From Microcebus murinus (taxonomy: Eukaryota > Chordata > Mammalia > Primates > Cheirogaleidae): 64,000 bases of DNA. Location: positions 66,672,501 to 66,736,500 of the forward strand of contig NC_134117.1 of assembly GCF_040939455.1 (NCBI RefSeq). The letters run 5' to 3'. Below the pieces are notes generated by a model. The model was given only the letters and a program-made list of their open reading frames with translations, was not told the origin of the DNA and did not search any database. Each line of letters opens with the position of its first letter. Within the stretch, counting starts at the first letter, position 1. The position numbers were made by a program, and so were the translations under genes. Below, one piece after another: positions 24,010-36,837 of the stretch.

Positions 24010-25002
24010 ATGGGAAGAAATCAGCGAAAGAACTCAGGAAATATGAAGAACCAAACGGAAAACACACCCCCAAAGAGGAGCACCAGCCCCCTAGAAACGG
24101 ACACCGACCAAAATCAGGCAACCAATATGACAGAAGAGGAATTTCGTATGTGGAACATAAGAACACTCACCCAGCTGCAACAACAACTCAATAACCAACA
24201 CCAAGAAACCACAAAAAGTCTCCAGGATATGAGAAAAGAAATAGACACATTGAGGAAAAGTGTAACCGAACTCCTGGAAATGAAGAATCAATTCAAGGAA
24301 CTACAAAATACAGTGGAAAGTCTCAAGAACAGGGTAGATCAAACAGAAGAAAGAATCTCAGAGCTTGAAGATAACACCCTCCAATTAAATAAATCAGTCA
24401 CAGAAATAGAGCAGAGAAACAAGAGAAAAGAGCAAAGCCTACAAGAGCTGTGGGATTATGTGAAGAAACCTAATGTGAGGGTCATAGGGTTACAAGAAGG
24501 GGAAGAAGACAACACTCAAGGGTAGGACAAGCTGTTTGAAGATATAATAGAGGAAAATTTCCCAGGCCTTGCTCAAAATCTTGATATACAAGTTCAAGAA
24601 GCTCAGAGGACCCCTGGGAGATTCAACGCAAACAGGAAGACGTCACGACATGCAGTCATCAGACTAACCAAAGTATCAACTAAAGAGGCCCTTCTAAGAG
24701 CTGTAAGAAAAAAGAAGCAAGTAACATACAAGGGAAAGCCAATTCGAATAACATCAGACTTCTCTAATGAGACTTTACAAGCAAGGAGAGACTGGGGCCC
24801 CATTCTCACTCTTTTGAAACAAAACAATGCCCAGCCTAGAATATTATTCCCTGCAAATCTAAGCTTCGTATATGAAGGAGAAATAAAAACATTCTCAGAC
24901 AAGCAAAGGCTCAGAGAATTCACCAAGACAAGACCAGCCCTACAAGAAGTACTTAAAACAGCGTTATGCACGGAACATCATAATAATAACCCACGAATAT
25001 AA
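24010..25002 (+). pseudogene. L1 ORF1 (RNA-binding protein), one in-frame stop
   Basis: ORF1p is the trimeric nucleic-acid chaperone of the L1 ribonucleoprotein. I chose the ATG at 24010 (MGRNQRKNSGN), which matches the primate ORF1 N-terminus; upstream codons in this frame lack an ATG. The basic N-terminus is followed by a heptad-rich coiled coil (about residues 40-145), then the start of the RRM at LQELWDYVKKPNVRVIGL. A TAG at 24523-24525 ends the frame after 171 codons. Past it the same frame continues without another stop through the rest of the RRM and the C-terminal domain to TAA at 25000-25002, giving a 330-codon span, close to the family length of about 338. A single nonsense change is therefore the only visible lesion. 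Any product would lack most RNA-binding residues. Confidence 0.9.
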
Positions 25003-25043
25003 AAACAACCAAAACCCAAAGATATTAAAGGCCAGATATTACA

Positions 25044-28000
25044 ATGGCTCAAGACAGAAATCATAGCAACAACATCCAACCCTACAGAATGATCAGTAAT
25101 CTACCTTACCTATCAGTTCTCTCAATAAATGTGAATGGCTTAAACTCTCCACTCAAGAGACATAGGCTGGCTGAATGGATAAGAAAATACAGGCCAAGTA
25201 TATGCTGTCTTCAGGAAACACATCTAACCTGCAAGGATGCATATAGACTAAAAATAAAAGGGTGGAGATCAATATTCCAAGCAAATAGAAGCCAAAAGAA
25301 GGCTGGTGTGGCAGTTCTAATTTCAGACGATTTAGTTTTTAAACCAACAAAAGTAGTAAAAGACAAAGAAGGTAATTATATAATGGTGAAGGGCACAGTC
25401 CAACAAGAAGAGATAACAATTTTAAATATATATGCACCCAACTTAGGTGCACCCAGATTCATAAAGCAAACCTTACTGGAGCTAAGCAAATGGATTAATA
25501 GCAACCCCATAATCGCCGGAGATTTCAACACCCCACTGACGGCACGAGACAGATCCTCCAAACAGAAAATTAATAAAGAAATAATGGACTTAAACAAAAC
25601 TCTAGAACAATTGGGTCTGACAGACATCTACAGAACATTCTACCCAAAATCCACTGAATATACGTTCTTCTCATCAGCTCACGGGACATTCTCTAAGATT
25701 GACCATATCCTAGGACACAAAGAAAATCTCAAGAAATTTAAAAAAATAGAAATCATACCATGTACCTTCTCAGATCACAGTGGAATAAAACTAGAAATCA
25801 ACCCTAACAGAAACTCACATTTCTACACAAAAACGTGGAAATTAAACAACCTCCTACTGAATGATTACTTCGTAAATGAAGAAATCAAGACGGAAATAAA
25901 AAACTTCTATGAAGAAAACGACAATGGAGAGACAAGTTCTCAACTCCTCTGAGACACAGCTAAAGCAGTTCTGAGAGGAAAGTTTATCTCCATAAACGCC
26001 TATAACCAAAAGACAAGAAGATCACAAATAGACAATCCAATGAAACGACTCAAAGAGCTGGAAAAAGAAGAACAGACCAACCCCAAACCCAGCAGAAGAA
26101 GTGAGATCAACAAGATCAAATCAGAACTAAACGAAATTGAAAACAGGAAAGCTATTCAGGAGATTAATAAAACAAAAAGTTGGTTCTTTGAAAAAATAAA
26201 CAAAATTGACACGCCATTGGCTAAGCTAATGAAAAGCAGAAAAGAGAAATCTCTAATAAGCTCCATCAGGAATAAAAAAGGAGATATCACAACTGATCCC
26301 AAAGAGATACAAGATACAATTTATGAATACTACAAAAATCTTTATGCACACAAACTGGAAAATGTGGAGGAAATGGACAAATTTCTAGAAACACACAGCC
26401 TCCCTAGGCTCAACCAGGAAGAAATAGATTCCCTGAACAGACCAATCTCAACAGCTGAAATAGAAACAGCAATTAAAAATCTCCCTAAAAAGAAAAGTCC
26501 CGGTCCAGATGGCTTCACACCTGAATTTTACCATACTTACAAAGAAGAACTAGTACCTATCTTGCAGAAACTATTCCACAACATCGAGAAGAACGGAAAC
26601 CTCCCCGACACCTTTTATGAAGCGAATATTACTCTGATACCAAAACCCGGAAAGGATGCAACAAAAAAAGAAAACTACAGACCAATATCCCTAATGAATA
26701 TAGATGCAAAAAGTTTCAACAAAATCTTACCTAACCGAATCCAGACACTTATCAAAAAAATAATCCACGACGACCAAGTGGGCTTCATCCCAGGGATGCA
26801 GGGACGGTTCAACATACGTAAATCTATAAATGCAATTCACCACATAAACAGAAGCAAAACAAAGACCACATGATTCTTTCAATAGATGCAGAAAAAGCTT
26901 TTGACAAAATTCAACACCCTTTCATGATACGAACACTTAAGAAAATAGGCATAGAAGGGACATACCTAAAAATGATACAAGCCATATATGACAGACCCAT
27001 AGCCAACATCATACTGAATGGGGAAAGATTGAAATCATTCCCACTTAGAACTGGAACCAGACAAGGCTGCCCACTATCTCCACTTCTGTTCAACATAGTG
27101 CTGGATGTCTTGGCTACAGCAATCAGACAGGAAAATGGAATCAAAGGTATCCAAATAGGGGCAGAAGAGATCAAACTTTCACTGTTTGCTGATGATATGA
27201 TATTGTATCTAGAAAACCCCAAGGATTCAACCAAGAAACTCCTGGAACTGATCAATGAATTTAGTAAAGTCTCAGGATACAAAATCAATACACAGAAATC
27301 AGAGGCATTCATATACGCCAACAACAATCTAATTGAGAACCAAATCAAAGACTCAATTCCCTTCACAATAGCAACAAAGAAATTAAAGTACCTAGGAATA
27401 TATTTAACCAAAGAGGTAAAAGACCTCTACAGGGAGAACTATGAAACACTGAGGAAGGAAATAGCAGAGGATGTAAACAGATGGAAATCCATACCATGCT
27501 CGTGGATCGGCAGACTCAATATCATCAAAATGTCTATACTACCCAAACTGATCTACAGATTCAATGCAATACCTATTAAAATCCCATCAGCATTCTTCAC
27601 AGATATAGAATAAATAATTTTACGCTTCGTATGGAACCAAAGAAGACCCCGAATATCAAGAGCAATTCTAGGCAACAAAAACAAAATGGGAGGCATTAAT
27701 ATGCCAGATATCAAACTATACTACAAAGCTGTAGTAATTAAAACAATATGGTATTGGCACAAAAACAGGAATATGGACCAGTGGAACAGATGTGAGAATC
27801 CTGATATAAAACCATCCTCATATAGCCATCTCATCTTTGACAAAGCAGACAAAAACATACGCTGGGGAAAAGAATCTCTCTTCAATAAATGGTGCTGGGA
27901 AAACTGGATAGCCACCTGTAGAAGGCTAAAACAGGACCCACACCTTTCACCTCTCACAAAAACCAACTCACGCTGGATAACAGACTTAAACCTAAGATAT

Positions 28001-28918
28001 GAAACTATTAGAACTCTAGAGGAAAAAGTTGGAAACACTTTCCTAGACATCGGCCTGGGCAAAGAGTTTATGAAGAAGTCCCCAAAGGCAATCACAGCAG
28101 CAACAAAAATAAATAAATGGGACATGATCAAACTACAAAGCTTCTGCACAGCCAAGGAAATAGTCATGAAAGTAAACAGACAACCTACAGAATGGGAGAA
28201 AATTTTTGCATCCTATGCATCCGATAAGGGACTGATAACTAGAATATACTTAGAACTCAGGAAAATTAGGAAGAAAAAATCAAATAACCCCATTAAAAAG
28301 TGGGCAAAGGACTTGAACAGAAATTTTTCTAAAGAAGACAGAAGAATGGCCAACAAACATATGAAGAAATGCTCAACATCTCTAATCATCAGGGAAATGC
28401 AAATCAAAACCACAATGAGATATCACTTAACCCCAGTGAGAATGGCCTTTATCAAAAAATCTCCAAACAATAAATGCTGGCGTGGTTGCGGAGAGAGAGG
28501 AACACTCTTACACTGCTGGTGGGACTGCAAACTAGTTCAACCTCTGTGGAAAGCAATATGGAGATACCTTAAAGCGATCCAAGTGAATCTACCATTTGAT
28601 CCAGCAATCCCATTGCTGGGCATCTACCCAAATGATCCAGTGACACTCTACAAAAAAGACACCTGCACTCGAATGTTTATAGCAGCACAATTCATAATTG
28701 CAAGGCTGTGGAAACAGCCCAAGTGCCCATCAATCCAAGAATGGATTAATAAAATGTGGTATATGTATACCATGGAGTACTATTCAGCTCTAAGAAACAA
28801 TGGTGATATAGCACATCTTATATTTTCCTGGTTAGAGCTGGAACCCATACTACTAAGGGAAGTATCCCAAGAATGGAAAAACAAGCACCAGATATATTCT
28901 CCAGCAAACTGGTATTAA
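25044..28918 (+). pseudogene. L1 ORF2 (endonuclease/reverse transcriptase), three lesions
   Basis: ORF2p nicks target DNA and reverse-transcribes L1 RNA. The ATG is at 25044, and the span (about 1291 codons) matches the family. The N-terminal endonuclease keeps [19 protein letters not shown] and SDH. The Z region has [14 protein letters not shown] and [14 protein letters not shown]. The reverse transcriptase keeps FADD at 27185-27196 and [14 protein letters not shown]. The C-terminal cysteine motif [18 protein letters not shown] lies near 28.48-28.53 kb. Lesions: TGA at 25950-25952 where the family has tryptophan, a one-base deletion near 26862-26866 shifting the frame before HMI, and TAA at 27611-27613 where the family has lysine. 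The frame then runs to TAA at 28916-28918. Motifs are otherwise preserved, so inactivation looks recent relative to the surrounding L1s. The 41-bp spacing after ORF1 is normal. Confidence 0.93.
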
Positions 28919-29154
28919 CTGAGTAGCACCTTAGTGGACACATAGGTGCTACAGTAATAGGGTATTGAGGAGGTGGGAGGGGGGAGGGGGGCGGGTATAT
29001 ACATACATAATGAGTGAGATGTGCACCATCTGGGGGATGGTCATGATGGAGGCTCAGACTTTTGGGGGGAGGGGGGGAAATGGGCATTTATTGAAACCTT
29101 AAAATCTGTACCCCCATAATATGCCAAAATAAAAAAAAAATTAAAAAAAAAAAT
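28919..29154 (+). other. L1 3' UTR with G-rich tracts, AATAAA and A-rich tail
   Basis: Two G-tracts (about 28975-28995 and 29064-29084) fit the quadruplex-prone polypurine stretch typical of primate L1 3' UTRs. AATAAA is at 29128-29133 and is followed directly by the A-rich tail interrupted by TT. The same 3' UTR recurs at 36.84, 39.37 and 40.82-41.03 kb. Confidence 0.85.
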
Positions 29155-30515
29155 GTCAGTCAATAGACATAGGTAACCTTAGAGAAGAGGTAACCTTTTT
29201 AACAAATGGTGCTGGAGCAAGTGGATATCCTTAGGAAAAAAAAATAAAACTTGACCTAAATCTCATATCTTGCATAAAAAGTAACTCAAAATGGTTCACA
29301 AACTGAAATGTAAAACTATAAAACTTCTATAAAACACATAAAATATAATAGGAAATTTGAAAGACCTAAGGCTATGTAAAGCTTTCTTAAACATGACACC
29401 AAAAAGCTCTATAAAAGAAAAAGTTGGTAAACTGGACTTTTTCAAATTTTAAAACGTTTGTTCTGCGAAAGTTCCTGTGAAGAAGGTGAAAAGAGAAGCC
29501 ACAGACTGAGAGAACTTATTTGCAAACCACACGTTTGATAAACGACTAGTAGCTGGAATATGTAAAGAACTCACAAATTGAACAGAGAAATAATAATACA
29601 ATTAAAAAACCGGCAAAAGACAAAAATAGACATCTTCACCAAAGAAGTTGCAAATGGCAAAGAAACATATGAAAAGATATTCAGCAACATTAGCCATTAG
29701 GAAAATACAAATGAAAACCACAACAAGCTATTATTACAAACCTATCAGAATGGTTAAAATAAAAAATAGTGATAACACTAAATTCTAGCAAGGATGTAGA
29801 GAAACTAGATCAACTCTACATTGGTGGCGGGAGTAGAAAACGGTACAGCCACTCTGGAAAACACTTTGGCAGTTTCTTACAATACCAACATGTTACCTAC
29901 CACAGCCATTGCTACCCAGCAAATTGTACTCCTGGGCTTTTATTCTAGAAAAAATTAATATTATGTTCACATAAAAAACTGTATGTCTACAGGAGCTTTA
30001 TTTGTAACAGGAGAACCTGAAAACAAACCACATGCCCTTCCGTGGGTGAATGGTTAAAGGCACGGCAGTACATCCACGCAGTGGAATGTTACTCAGCAAA
30101 GGATCAAACTGTTAAAGCACAATGACCTGGAAGAATATCCAGATAATTATGCTGCTTGATGAAAACCAATCCTAAAAAGAGACATACTGTGTATGGTTCC
30201 ACACGTATCACATTCTTGCAATGACAACACTATGGAAATGGAGACCAGCTTAGTGGCTGCCAGCGGCTAAGGAGCCACAGAGGGCAGTGGATGTGACTGT
30301 AAGAGGGCACCATGGAAAATCCTGTAGGGATGAAAATATTCTCTATCATGACTGAATCGAGGTAAAATCCTGGTTTTGATATTGTACTATAATTCTGCAT
30401 GTTACCAGAAACTCAGTAAAGGGTATAAAGAATCACTCTGTATTATTTCTTACAATTCCATGCGCATTGACAATTTATCCCACAATAAAAACATTTTATT
30501 TAAAAATGTTGAGTG

Positions 30516-31009
30516 AGGGAGAGGAGGCATGTTTATGCATTTAAAAAGTGTGAACAGTTTGTGGGGAAAGTAAACAATGAATTGGCCAGAAAGCCCTGGT
30601 AGAATTTCCAGGTCTCTCTGAGATAGGTGACCATGAATTTATAACGGCAGCAGTCTGCTCTGCGGTGCTTTTGTCACCCGTGCTCCGCTGTCTGGGTACA
30701 GGAATAGAGAAAGCAGGCGGTTGAGTTGTTCAGGATACAGGTGTACCAAACAGGTGCGACAACAAAAACAAGAAACCAAGGACGACAGTTTTTCTCGAAT
30801 CCATCTCTGTGCTTTCCATCCTCCCTGCTGTTGTCTTGGCTGAGAATTGCATTTTCCTATCTCCTCACGCTCTTCCTCGGGCTGGCTATTCCCGCATCAG
30901 CCTTGCAATTTAACCATCTTGCCCTTCAAATTTCTGTGCCCAGAAGAAACAACAGCTTCTGCAACTATGTCCTCATAGGCTTGTACAGATAGTAAGTCTG
31001 TTGTATTTG
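30516..31009. other. Gene-free sequence
   Basis: Unassigned sequence between the end of the old L1 and the next repeat. An 88-codon plus frame (30726-30992) contains hydrophobic residues but no known family. Confidence 0.4.
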
Positions 31010-31480
31010 TCAGGGTTCCCCAGAGAATGAGAACCAGTAGGATGCGTGTTTAGGTAGATAGAGAGATAGCAATTTCGAGAGATAGTGACTGGTTGATGGA
31101 TTAATTTTAAAGAACTGGCTCCCATGGCTATGGAGGCTGGCAAGTGCACACTCTGCAGGTCTGGAGTCTGGAGACCCAGGGAGGATGTTGGAGACCATGC
31201 TGGACACCATATTGCAGCTCGAGTCTGAAAGCAGTCCTCAGGCAAAATTCCCTCTTCTCTGGGAACCTTAGGGCTTTTCTCTTAAGGCCTTCAACTGGTT
31301 GGATGAAGCCAAACCACATTATGGAAGTTAATCTGCTTTCCTCAAAATCTATTGATTTAAATGTTAATCTCTTCTAAAAATAATACTTTCACAGTGACAT
31401 GTGTTTGACTGGTGTTTGACCAGATATCTGGGCATCATAATCCCAGCCAAGTTGACACATAAAATTAACCCCACATCCAC
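31010..31480 (+). mobile_element. Ancient interspersed repeat, family not named
   Basis: The segment runs from GTCAGGGTTCCCCAGAGAAT to AGTTGACACATAAAATTAAC, a pair of termini I recognise from a common mammalian repeat but cannot name with certainty. Parts of it recur nearby in both orientations. Confidence 0.65.
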
Positions 31481-32084
31481 TAATAGCTAGAGTGACCACA
31501 CAATTTATCATTCTAACAGAAACTACTAATAACTGCTAGAACACAGTGGGCATACATCTGGACTGTCTGTGGCAAACCAGGACGTAAGACTACCCTCATT
31601 ATTACAGTCTCAGCACAATGTGTTTTGATATCTCCATGGGAGCTTCTCTGCATCTCTGTGTCCCCACATGCCCTACACATTTTTGTGTTTTATAAATATT
31701 GACTACCCCTGCTGGCCCTTCTCGGTTTTTATTTATGTCTGCAGTCTGTCCTCACCTCGAAGTCCATTTCAGGCACCCCCATTCATCTGAGATCTCCCGG
31801 GCTTATCCAAAAGAGAATAGATTCATAGATTCATTTCCTGAGGCTCTGCTGACACATCTGAAATGCCTCCGAAGGAACATTACTCAAAAACAAAGATAGA
31901 AGAAACTATTATCTTCAACTTAAGTGTACACAGGACATGTCCCCGGGCTCAAGAGTAGCTGCCATTTGGGCTGATGGCCGCTGCATTCAGGCCCCTGCCT
32001 GCCTGGCCTGAGAATCCCACTCTGCTCTGCAGACCCTTAACTTGGGGTCTGCGTGTCCCACCTGGGGGACACCTTGCTCCTAGG

Positions 32085-32222
32085 CCTGCTCACTTCCCAG
32101 CACTCCATAACCATGGGAGCCAATTCCTTAAAATCAATCAGTCAATCACTCTCTCTTGATACTGCTCTCTCTCTACCTATACCTGCATCCTATGGGTTCT
32201 CATTCTCTGGGGAACCCCAGGT
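32085..32222 (-). mobile_element. Inverted partial copy of the 31.0-kb repeat
   Basis: The reverse complement of 31013-31130: CCATGGGAGCCAATTCCTTA and CATCCTATGGGTTCTCATTC pair with the 5' part of the 31-kb copy, including CAGAGAATGAGAACC. Confidence 0.75.
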
Positions 32223-32659
32223 GTTACTGCTCCCCCAGCTCTCAGGTCTTGGCATGAGCCTCGCCACACCTAAGTCTCTCTGTCCCTCTACCCTTCAGAG
32301 CCCTGTATAATCCTGAAATCACTATGACACAGTGCCCTGACTGCTAGTTCTATTCGGATCAAATTGCCTCTTCCTGCAAGCAGGAGCTCTGGATCATCCC
32401 AAGGACCAGACTAAAAACCCTGCCTAGAACATCAATTCCTCTGAGACTTGGCCCTGGCTCTTGAAAGTCACTCACTGTGAGTGCAGCTACCAAGCCCCAG
32501 GGGCAGGGTTCTGATGACGGCTCTGCCATATTGCTGGTTCTAGACTCTTGTGCTCTTGTGTCACTGTGCTGTGTCCAACAGTCAAAGAGCCACCTAAGAT
32601 GAGCCACCCCACCACACCCCACCCCCAGCTTCCTAGGGCTTGCTCTTTTGCAGACTGGG
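32223..32659. other. Gene-free sequence between repeat copies
   Basis: Holds only short overlapping frames; may be internal sequence of the same repeat. Confidence 0.4.
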
Positions 32660-32745
32660 CAATGGAGGCTGGCAAGTGCACACTCTGCAGGTCAGGAAGG
32701 AGGCTGGAGACCCAGGGAGGATGTTGGAGAAGATGCTGGGGCCAT
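32660..32745 (+). mobile_element. Direct partial copy of the 31.0-kb repeat
   Basis: ATGGAGGCTGGCAAGTGCAC...GGAGACCCAGGGAGGATGTT repeats 31130-31200 nearly exactly, with a small insertion (AGGAAGG). Confidence 0.85.
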
Positions 32746-32924
32746 GACAGGGTCTATTTGCATGTCTCATGTGGAGCCACTGTGTGACCAGCTCCAGCAC
32801 CAGTTCTTGGACTCCACCACACTGAGTTTTCTGCTCTCAGTAACTGAAAACCTGTCACTCCAATTACTCTAGATCTGTCCTCCATTTTGTGCTGCTGCGG
32901 GGAGGATATTTAGTGCAAAGATTT

Positions 32925-33108
32925 AAGAACAAAGATTTAGGGGTTAGACTGACCTGGGTTGCCATGCAGTCTTAAGTAGGTTGCATAAAATCTCCTAGCC
33001 ACCGTGATCTGATCTCACAGTGTTATTGTGAGAATTAAATGATGGAACATATGCAAAGAATTTAACACAATGCCTATTACTGAGTCAGCCCTCAATATCT
33101 ATAACCTA
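32925..33108 (+). mobile_element. MIR SINE relic
   Basis: GGTTAGACTGACCTGGGTT, TGTTATTGTGAGAATTAAAT and ACACAATGCCTATTACTGAG follow MIR order. Confidence 0.8.
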
Positions 33109-34359
33109 TGCGGCTTGAAATCTGCCCTAGTTTTCTGCCACACGTATCTTCTAGGTGGTAGTATGTTGGTTAATGTTTTACAACCAGCTCTCTGGATGAA
33201 ACAAAGCTCTGATTTATAATGCTTGCTGATTTCCATGGTGTAAATACTCCGATCACAGCCAATTTTGTGGCACTAATGTAACATTACTGAACACAGGGTT
33301 GCGAAAAGGCTCCTGTGAGCCGGTAAGAGCAGGAGCACTGGCGCTACCCTGGGCCAGTGGCTACGTCCTGCTTATTTCCTTTTACAAGGAATTTCTTTCT
33401 GGTCTATACCCCAAAATCTGCCTCTCCACGATGTCCATGTTAGAGGGCTGCCGCCTTCCTTCCCCTGGGAGTAACTCTGGATAAAGTACGTGGTAGTCTC
33501 ATCTCTCCAAATAAGGTATTACAGATGATTCTGATCTGCAGAGAAAGAGAACCTCTTCCAATGTGGCCGTGGGTCAGCTCGTGATTTCGATGGCAAGGAC
33601 TGTCCTCTGGGAGCTTCCCATAGTTATCTACATCTCCTCCACTTGTCTCGGACTTGCTATGAACTCCGGCCTGCAATTTTTCCTTCTTGTAACTAAGTGG
33701 CCCCAGAACTTCCATTTTGGAAGTATTTAACACCAATACCTCCAAGAGTAATGACTAGGAGAGCTGATTACAATAACAGGAACATCTGCTCGCAGCTCTT
33801 GGAGACCTACAGTAACAGCCCAGAGTCGAGGCCGTGATGCCGTGGGGAACCACCTGGGGCTTTTCCCATGGGCGGATGGCATGCAGGTGAGCAGCACACA
33901 GCTGAGAGGCCAGCCAGGAAAGGGCGCAGACCCAGGGAAGGCCATTAGCTAAGCAGAGCTTCCCATAGATCACAGAAGTGGAGAAACAAGAGCTGGAGTT
34001 TGGGCCAATCAAGGCACCCAGATCTTGAGGAGCTAGAATCCCAGAGAGCACCGTGAAAGGAGAACCTCAGCCTCACTGTGTGCCAGTTTTCCTGTGGAGA
34101 CATGAGGTTATTTTTAAGTAGTGTAGGAAAAGAGACCAAAAAAGGGAGGAAAAAAGAAACAACAAAAAAGTGTAAGCAGAGTTTTTGGCCAGCTCACTGC
34201 ACTGGGGAGACAAAATGGAAGATGAGAACAAGCCAGTAGGAGGGGTGTTGGGCAACATACCAGGTGTTCAGCCATGATCCCTGGAGGGCAACGTCTGGGA
34301 GTGGGATGAATCAGGAGTAGACGGAATCTTATAAAAAGTGAAGCACAGGCTCAGGTAAG
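33109..34359. other. Gene-free sequence
   Basis: GC-moderate, with several unconvincing frames on the minus strand (for example 33440-33745). No family recognised. A decayed DNA-transposon edge near 33.2 kb is possible. Confidence 0.4.
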
Positions 34360-36837
34360 ATAGCTTGTTGTTGCCAGCTTTCCTAGTTGTTACTCCAGTC
34401 TTGTATGTTTCGAGTCTTGCCCGTAAGGAGCCTGGAGGGCATCACTTACAATTAGTAAACAACAAGCAAAATACTGAACAAACTGAAACACCAACTCATC
34501 ATAGATCTGTCAGAAAAGTGAGGTCACAGGGCAAACCACAACCCCTAGAATTATGGAGACAAACCAGTGGATAAAGAGACTCACAACTTGCCATGTTAGA
34601 GACCCACAAGCAGAATCCCACAGCAGGGTAGGAAAATCCAGCTGTAAGCGCTGAATTGCTGCAGGCGCAGTGTGGACAAGCCTGAGTGTTTGTTAGAAAC
34701 TCCAGGAGGCCCCTCACTCTTCATGAGTTTTACCTCCCGGTAGCTCTATCGGGTTCTCAAAGTGAATTAAAGAAAATTCCCCCCATACTTCCTAACAAGA
34801 GAGGGGAAAGGCAGCCATTTTGAAATATGCTCAGCCAGAGCATTCTGCTGTCCTTAAAAAGGCCTGCAGTCAAGAGAAACTGTCTTACCAAAGCCTGGTC
34901 TACTGGGGCTTTTATTTAAAGCCTAACCAACCTGGAGGAGAATAAATACCCAACTCTAAGCCCCTCTGATCACCCTGTCACATCTGGGGCAGGAGTGGAG
35001 GGAACTGAGAAGCACTTGTGAAGTTCATAGCCAAGGGGCATAAGCTTACAAAAAGGGGTAAACCTAATCCTGGGCCTGTGGAATGCTGCCCCTTCCCCAC
35101 ACCTTCCCAGCACATCACTAAAGGCCTATTTACCAGAGCTGCTTTTACTGAATACTTCATGTCAGGCTTACAACAAAAAATTACAAAGTATACCAAAGGC
35201 CAGAAGCACAATCTGAAGAGACAGTGCAAACCTCAGAACCATAGATCAGGAGTGTTGGACTTCCAGGACCAGGAATTTAAAACAACTATGATCAATATGC
35301 TAAAGGCTCTAATGGAAAACTAGACAACATGAAAGAACAAAGGGATAATGCCAGCAGAGAGATGCAAGTTTTTAAGAAACACTCAAAAAGGAATAATAGA
35401 AATCAAAAATATTGTAACATAATAAATAATAAATATTGTAACAGAAATAAATACCCTTGGCAGGCTCATTTTTAGACTGGACATGGCTGAGGAATGAATC
35501 TCTGAGCTTGAGGATATATTAACAGAAACTTCCAAAACTGAAAAGCAAAAGTAAAAAAACACTAAAAAAATGGAACATAATATCTAAGAATTGTAGGGCA
35601 ACTGTAACAGGTATAATGAATAAATAATGGGAATACCATAAGAGGAAATAGAGAAGGAAACAGAAGAAATATTTGAAGCAATAACAACTGATCGCAAATC
35701 CAGGAAATTCAGAGAACACCAAACAGAATAACATCCTCCCCTACCCTGTGAAAAAAAACCCAAAAACTACACCTAGAAATTTCATATTCAAACTGTGGAA
35801 AATCAAAGATAAAGAAAAAAAAATGATGAAAGAAGTCAAAGGAAAAAACAACTTATCTATAGAGGAACAAATATAAAAATTACATATGATTTCTCACAAA
35901 CTATGCAACCAACATAGTGGAGTAAAATATTTAAGGTGTTGAGAGATTCCATCAATCTAGAATTCCGTATATTACAAAATTATCTTTTAAAAGATAAGGA
36001 AAAATAAAAACTTTCCCAGGCAAAAAAATTGAGGAAATTTGGTAGACTTGTGTTGCAAGAAATGTTAAAAGGTCTTCAGGCTGAAGAAAATGATATAGAT
36101 CAGAAACTCAGACCTACACAAACAAAGGAAGATCAAGGAGAAAGAATAAGCAAAGGTAAAATAAAAACTTCCTTTTTTCTTCTTGTTAAATAATCTAACA
36201 GAAAACAATTTGTTCAAAATAATAATAGCAACAATGTTTTAAATGATTCTAGCTTATGTACAAATGAAATGAATGACAGCAATGATTCAAAGAACAAAAA
36301 GAAGCAATCAGAAATATTTGTTATTGCAAGGTACTTGCACTGCCTGTGAAGTGGTATAATGTTATTTGAAAGAGGAATTGAATTAGTTGTAAACGTATAT
36401 TGCAAATTCTAGGGCGATCGTTAAAAAAGAAAAAAGGAAATATAAATGATATGCTAAGAAAAAAGATAAAATGTAATTATATAAAATGCTCAATTAAAGC
36501 CACAAAAGACAGAAAAAGAGTAGAAGTTAAAAGTAAGAACAAAGACAATGAAGAGGATAAAGTAACAAATATGGTAGATATTAATCCAACTATATCAATA
36601 ATAACTTGAAACATCAAAGATCTAAAAAACCCAATTAAAAGACAGAGATTGTAAGAATAGGTAAAAAAAAAAAACTCAGAAGAAACCCACTTTAAATATA
36701 AAGACAAATATCAATTAGAAGTAAAGAAATGTAGAAGCTATATTCTGCTAACACTAATCAAAAGTAAAAGGAGAAACGATTATACATTAATTTCAACAGA
36801 ACAGACATCAGAGCAAGAAAAATTATCAGGGATCCAA

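Larger units (their letters stand above)
23700..29154 (+). mobile_element. Full-length younger LINE-1 (strepsirrhine-lineage L1)
   Basis: This complete L1 is 5455 bp, flanked by a perfect 12-bp target duplication GTCAGTCAATAG (23688-23699 and 29155-29166). The order is a short 5' UTR (about 310 bp), ORF1, a 41-bp spacer, ORF2, a G-rich 3' UTR, AATAAA and an A-rich tail. It inserted in the same orientation into the ORF2 part of an older L1, whose sequence resumes directly after the duplication. The ORFs align well with primate L1 proteins but carry four disabling changes, so this copy cannot move on its own as read. Confidence 0.95.
19510..30515 (+). mobile_element. Old near-full-length L1 (L1M-like), split by an Alu and a younger L1
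   Basis: The sequence reads in order as L1M-type 5' UTR (about 19.5-20.15 kb, including the stretch ending near the CCCCCC run at 20.02 kb), ORF1 relics (20.2-20.8 kb), endonuclease relics (20.95-21.95 kb), reverse transcriptase relics (22.3-23.7 kb, resuming 29.17-30.2 kb) and a 3' UTR ending near 30.5 kb. All frames are broken. The Alu (21969-22302) and the younger L1 (23700-29154) interrupt it. Outer edges are estimates. Confidence 0.75.

Noticed and set aside
26911..27411. Long minus-strand frame opposite the L1 reverse transcriptase
   Set aside because: A shadow of the sense ORF2 codons; L1 antisense frames of this kind are routine.
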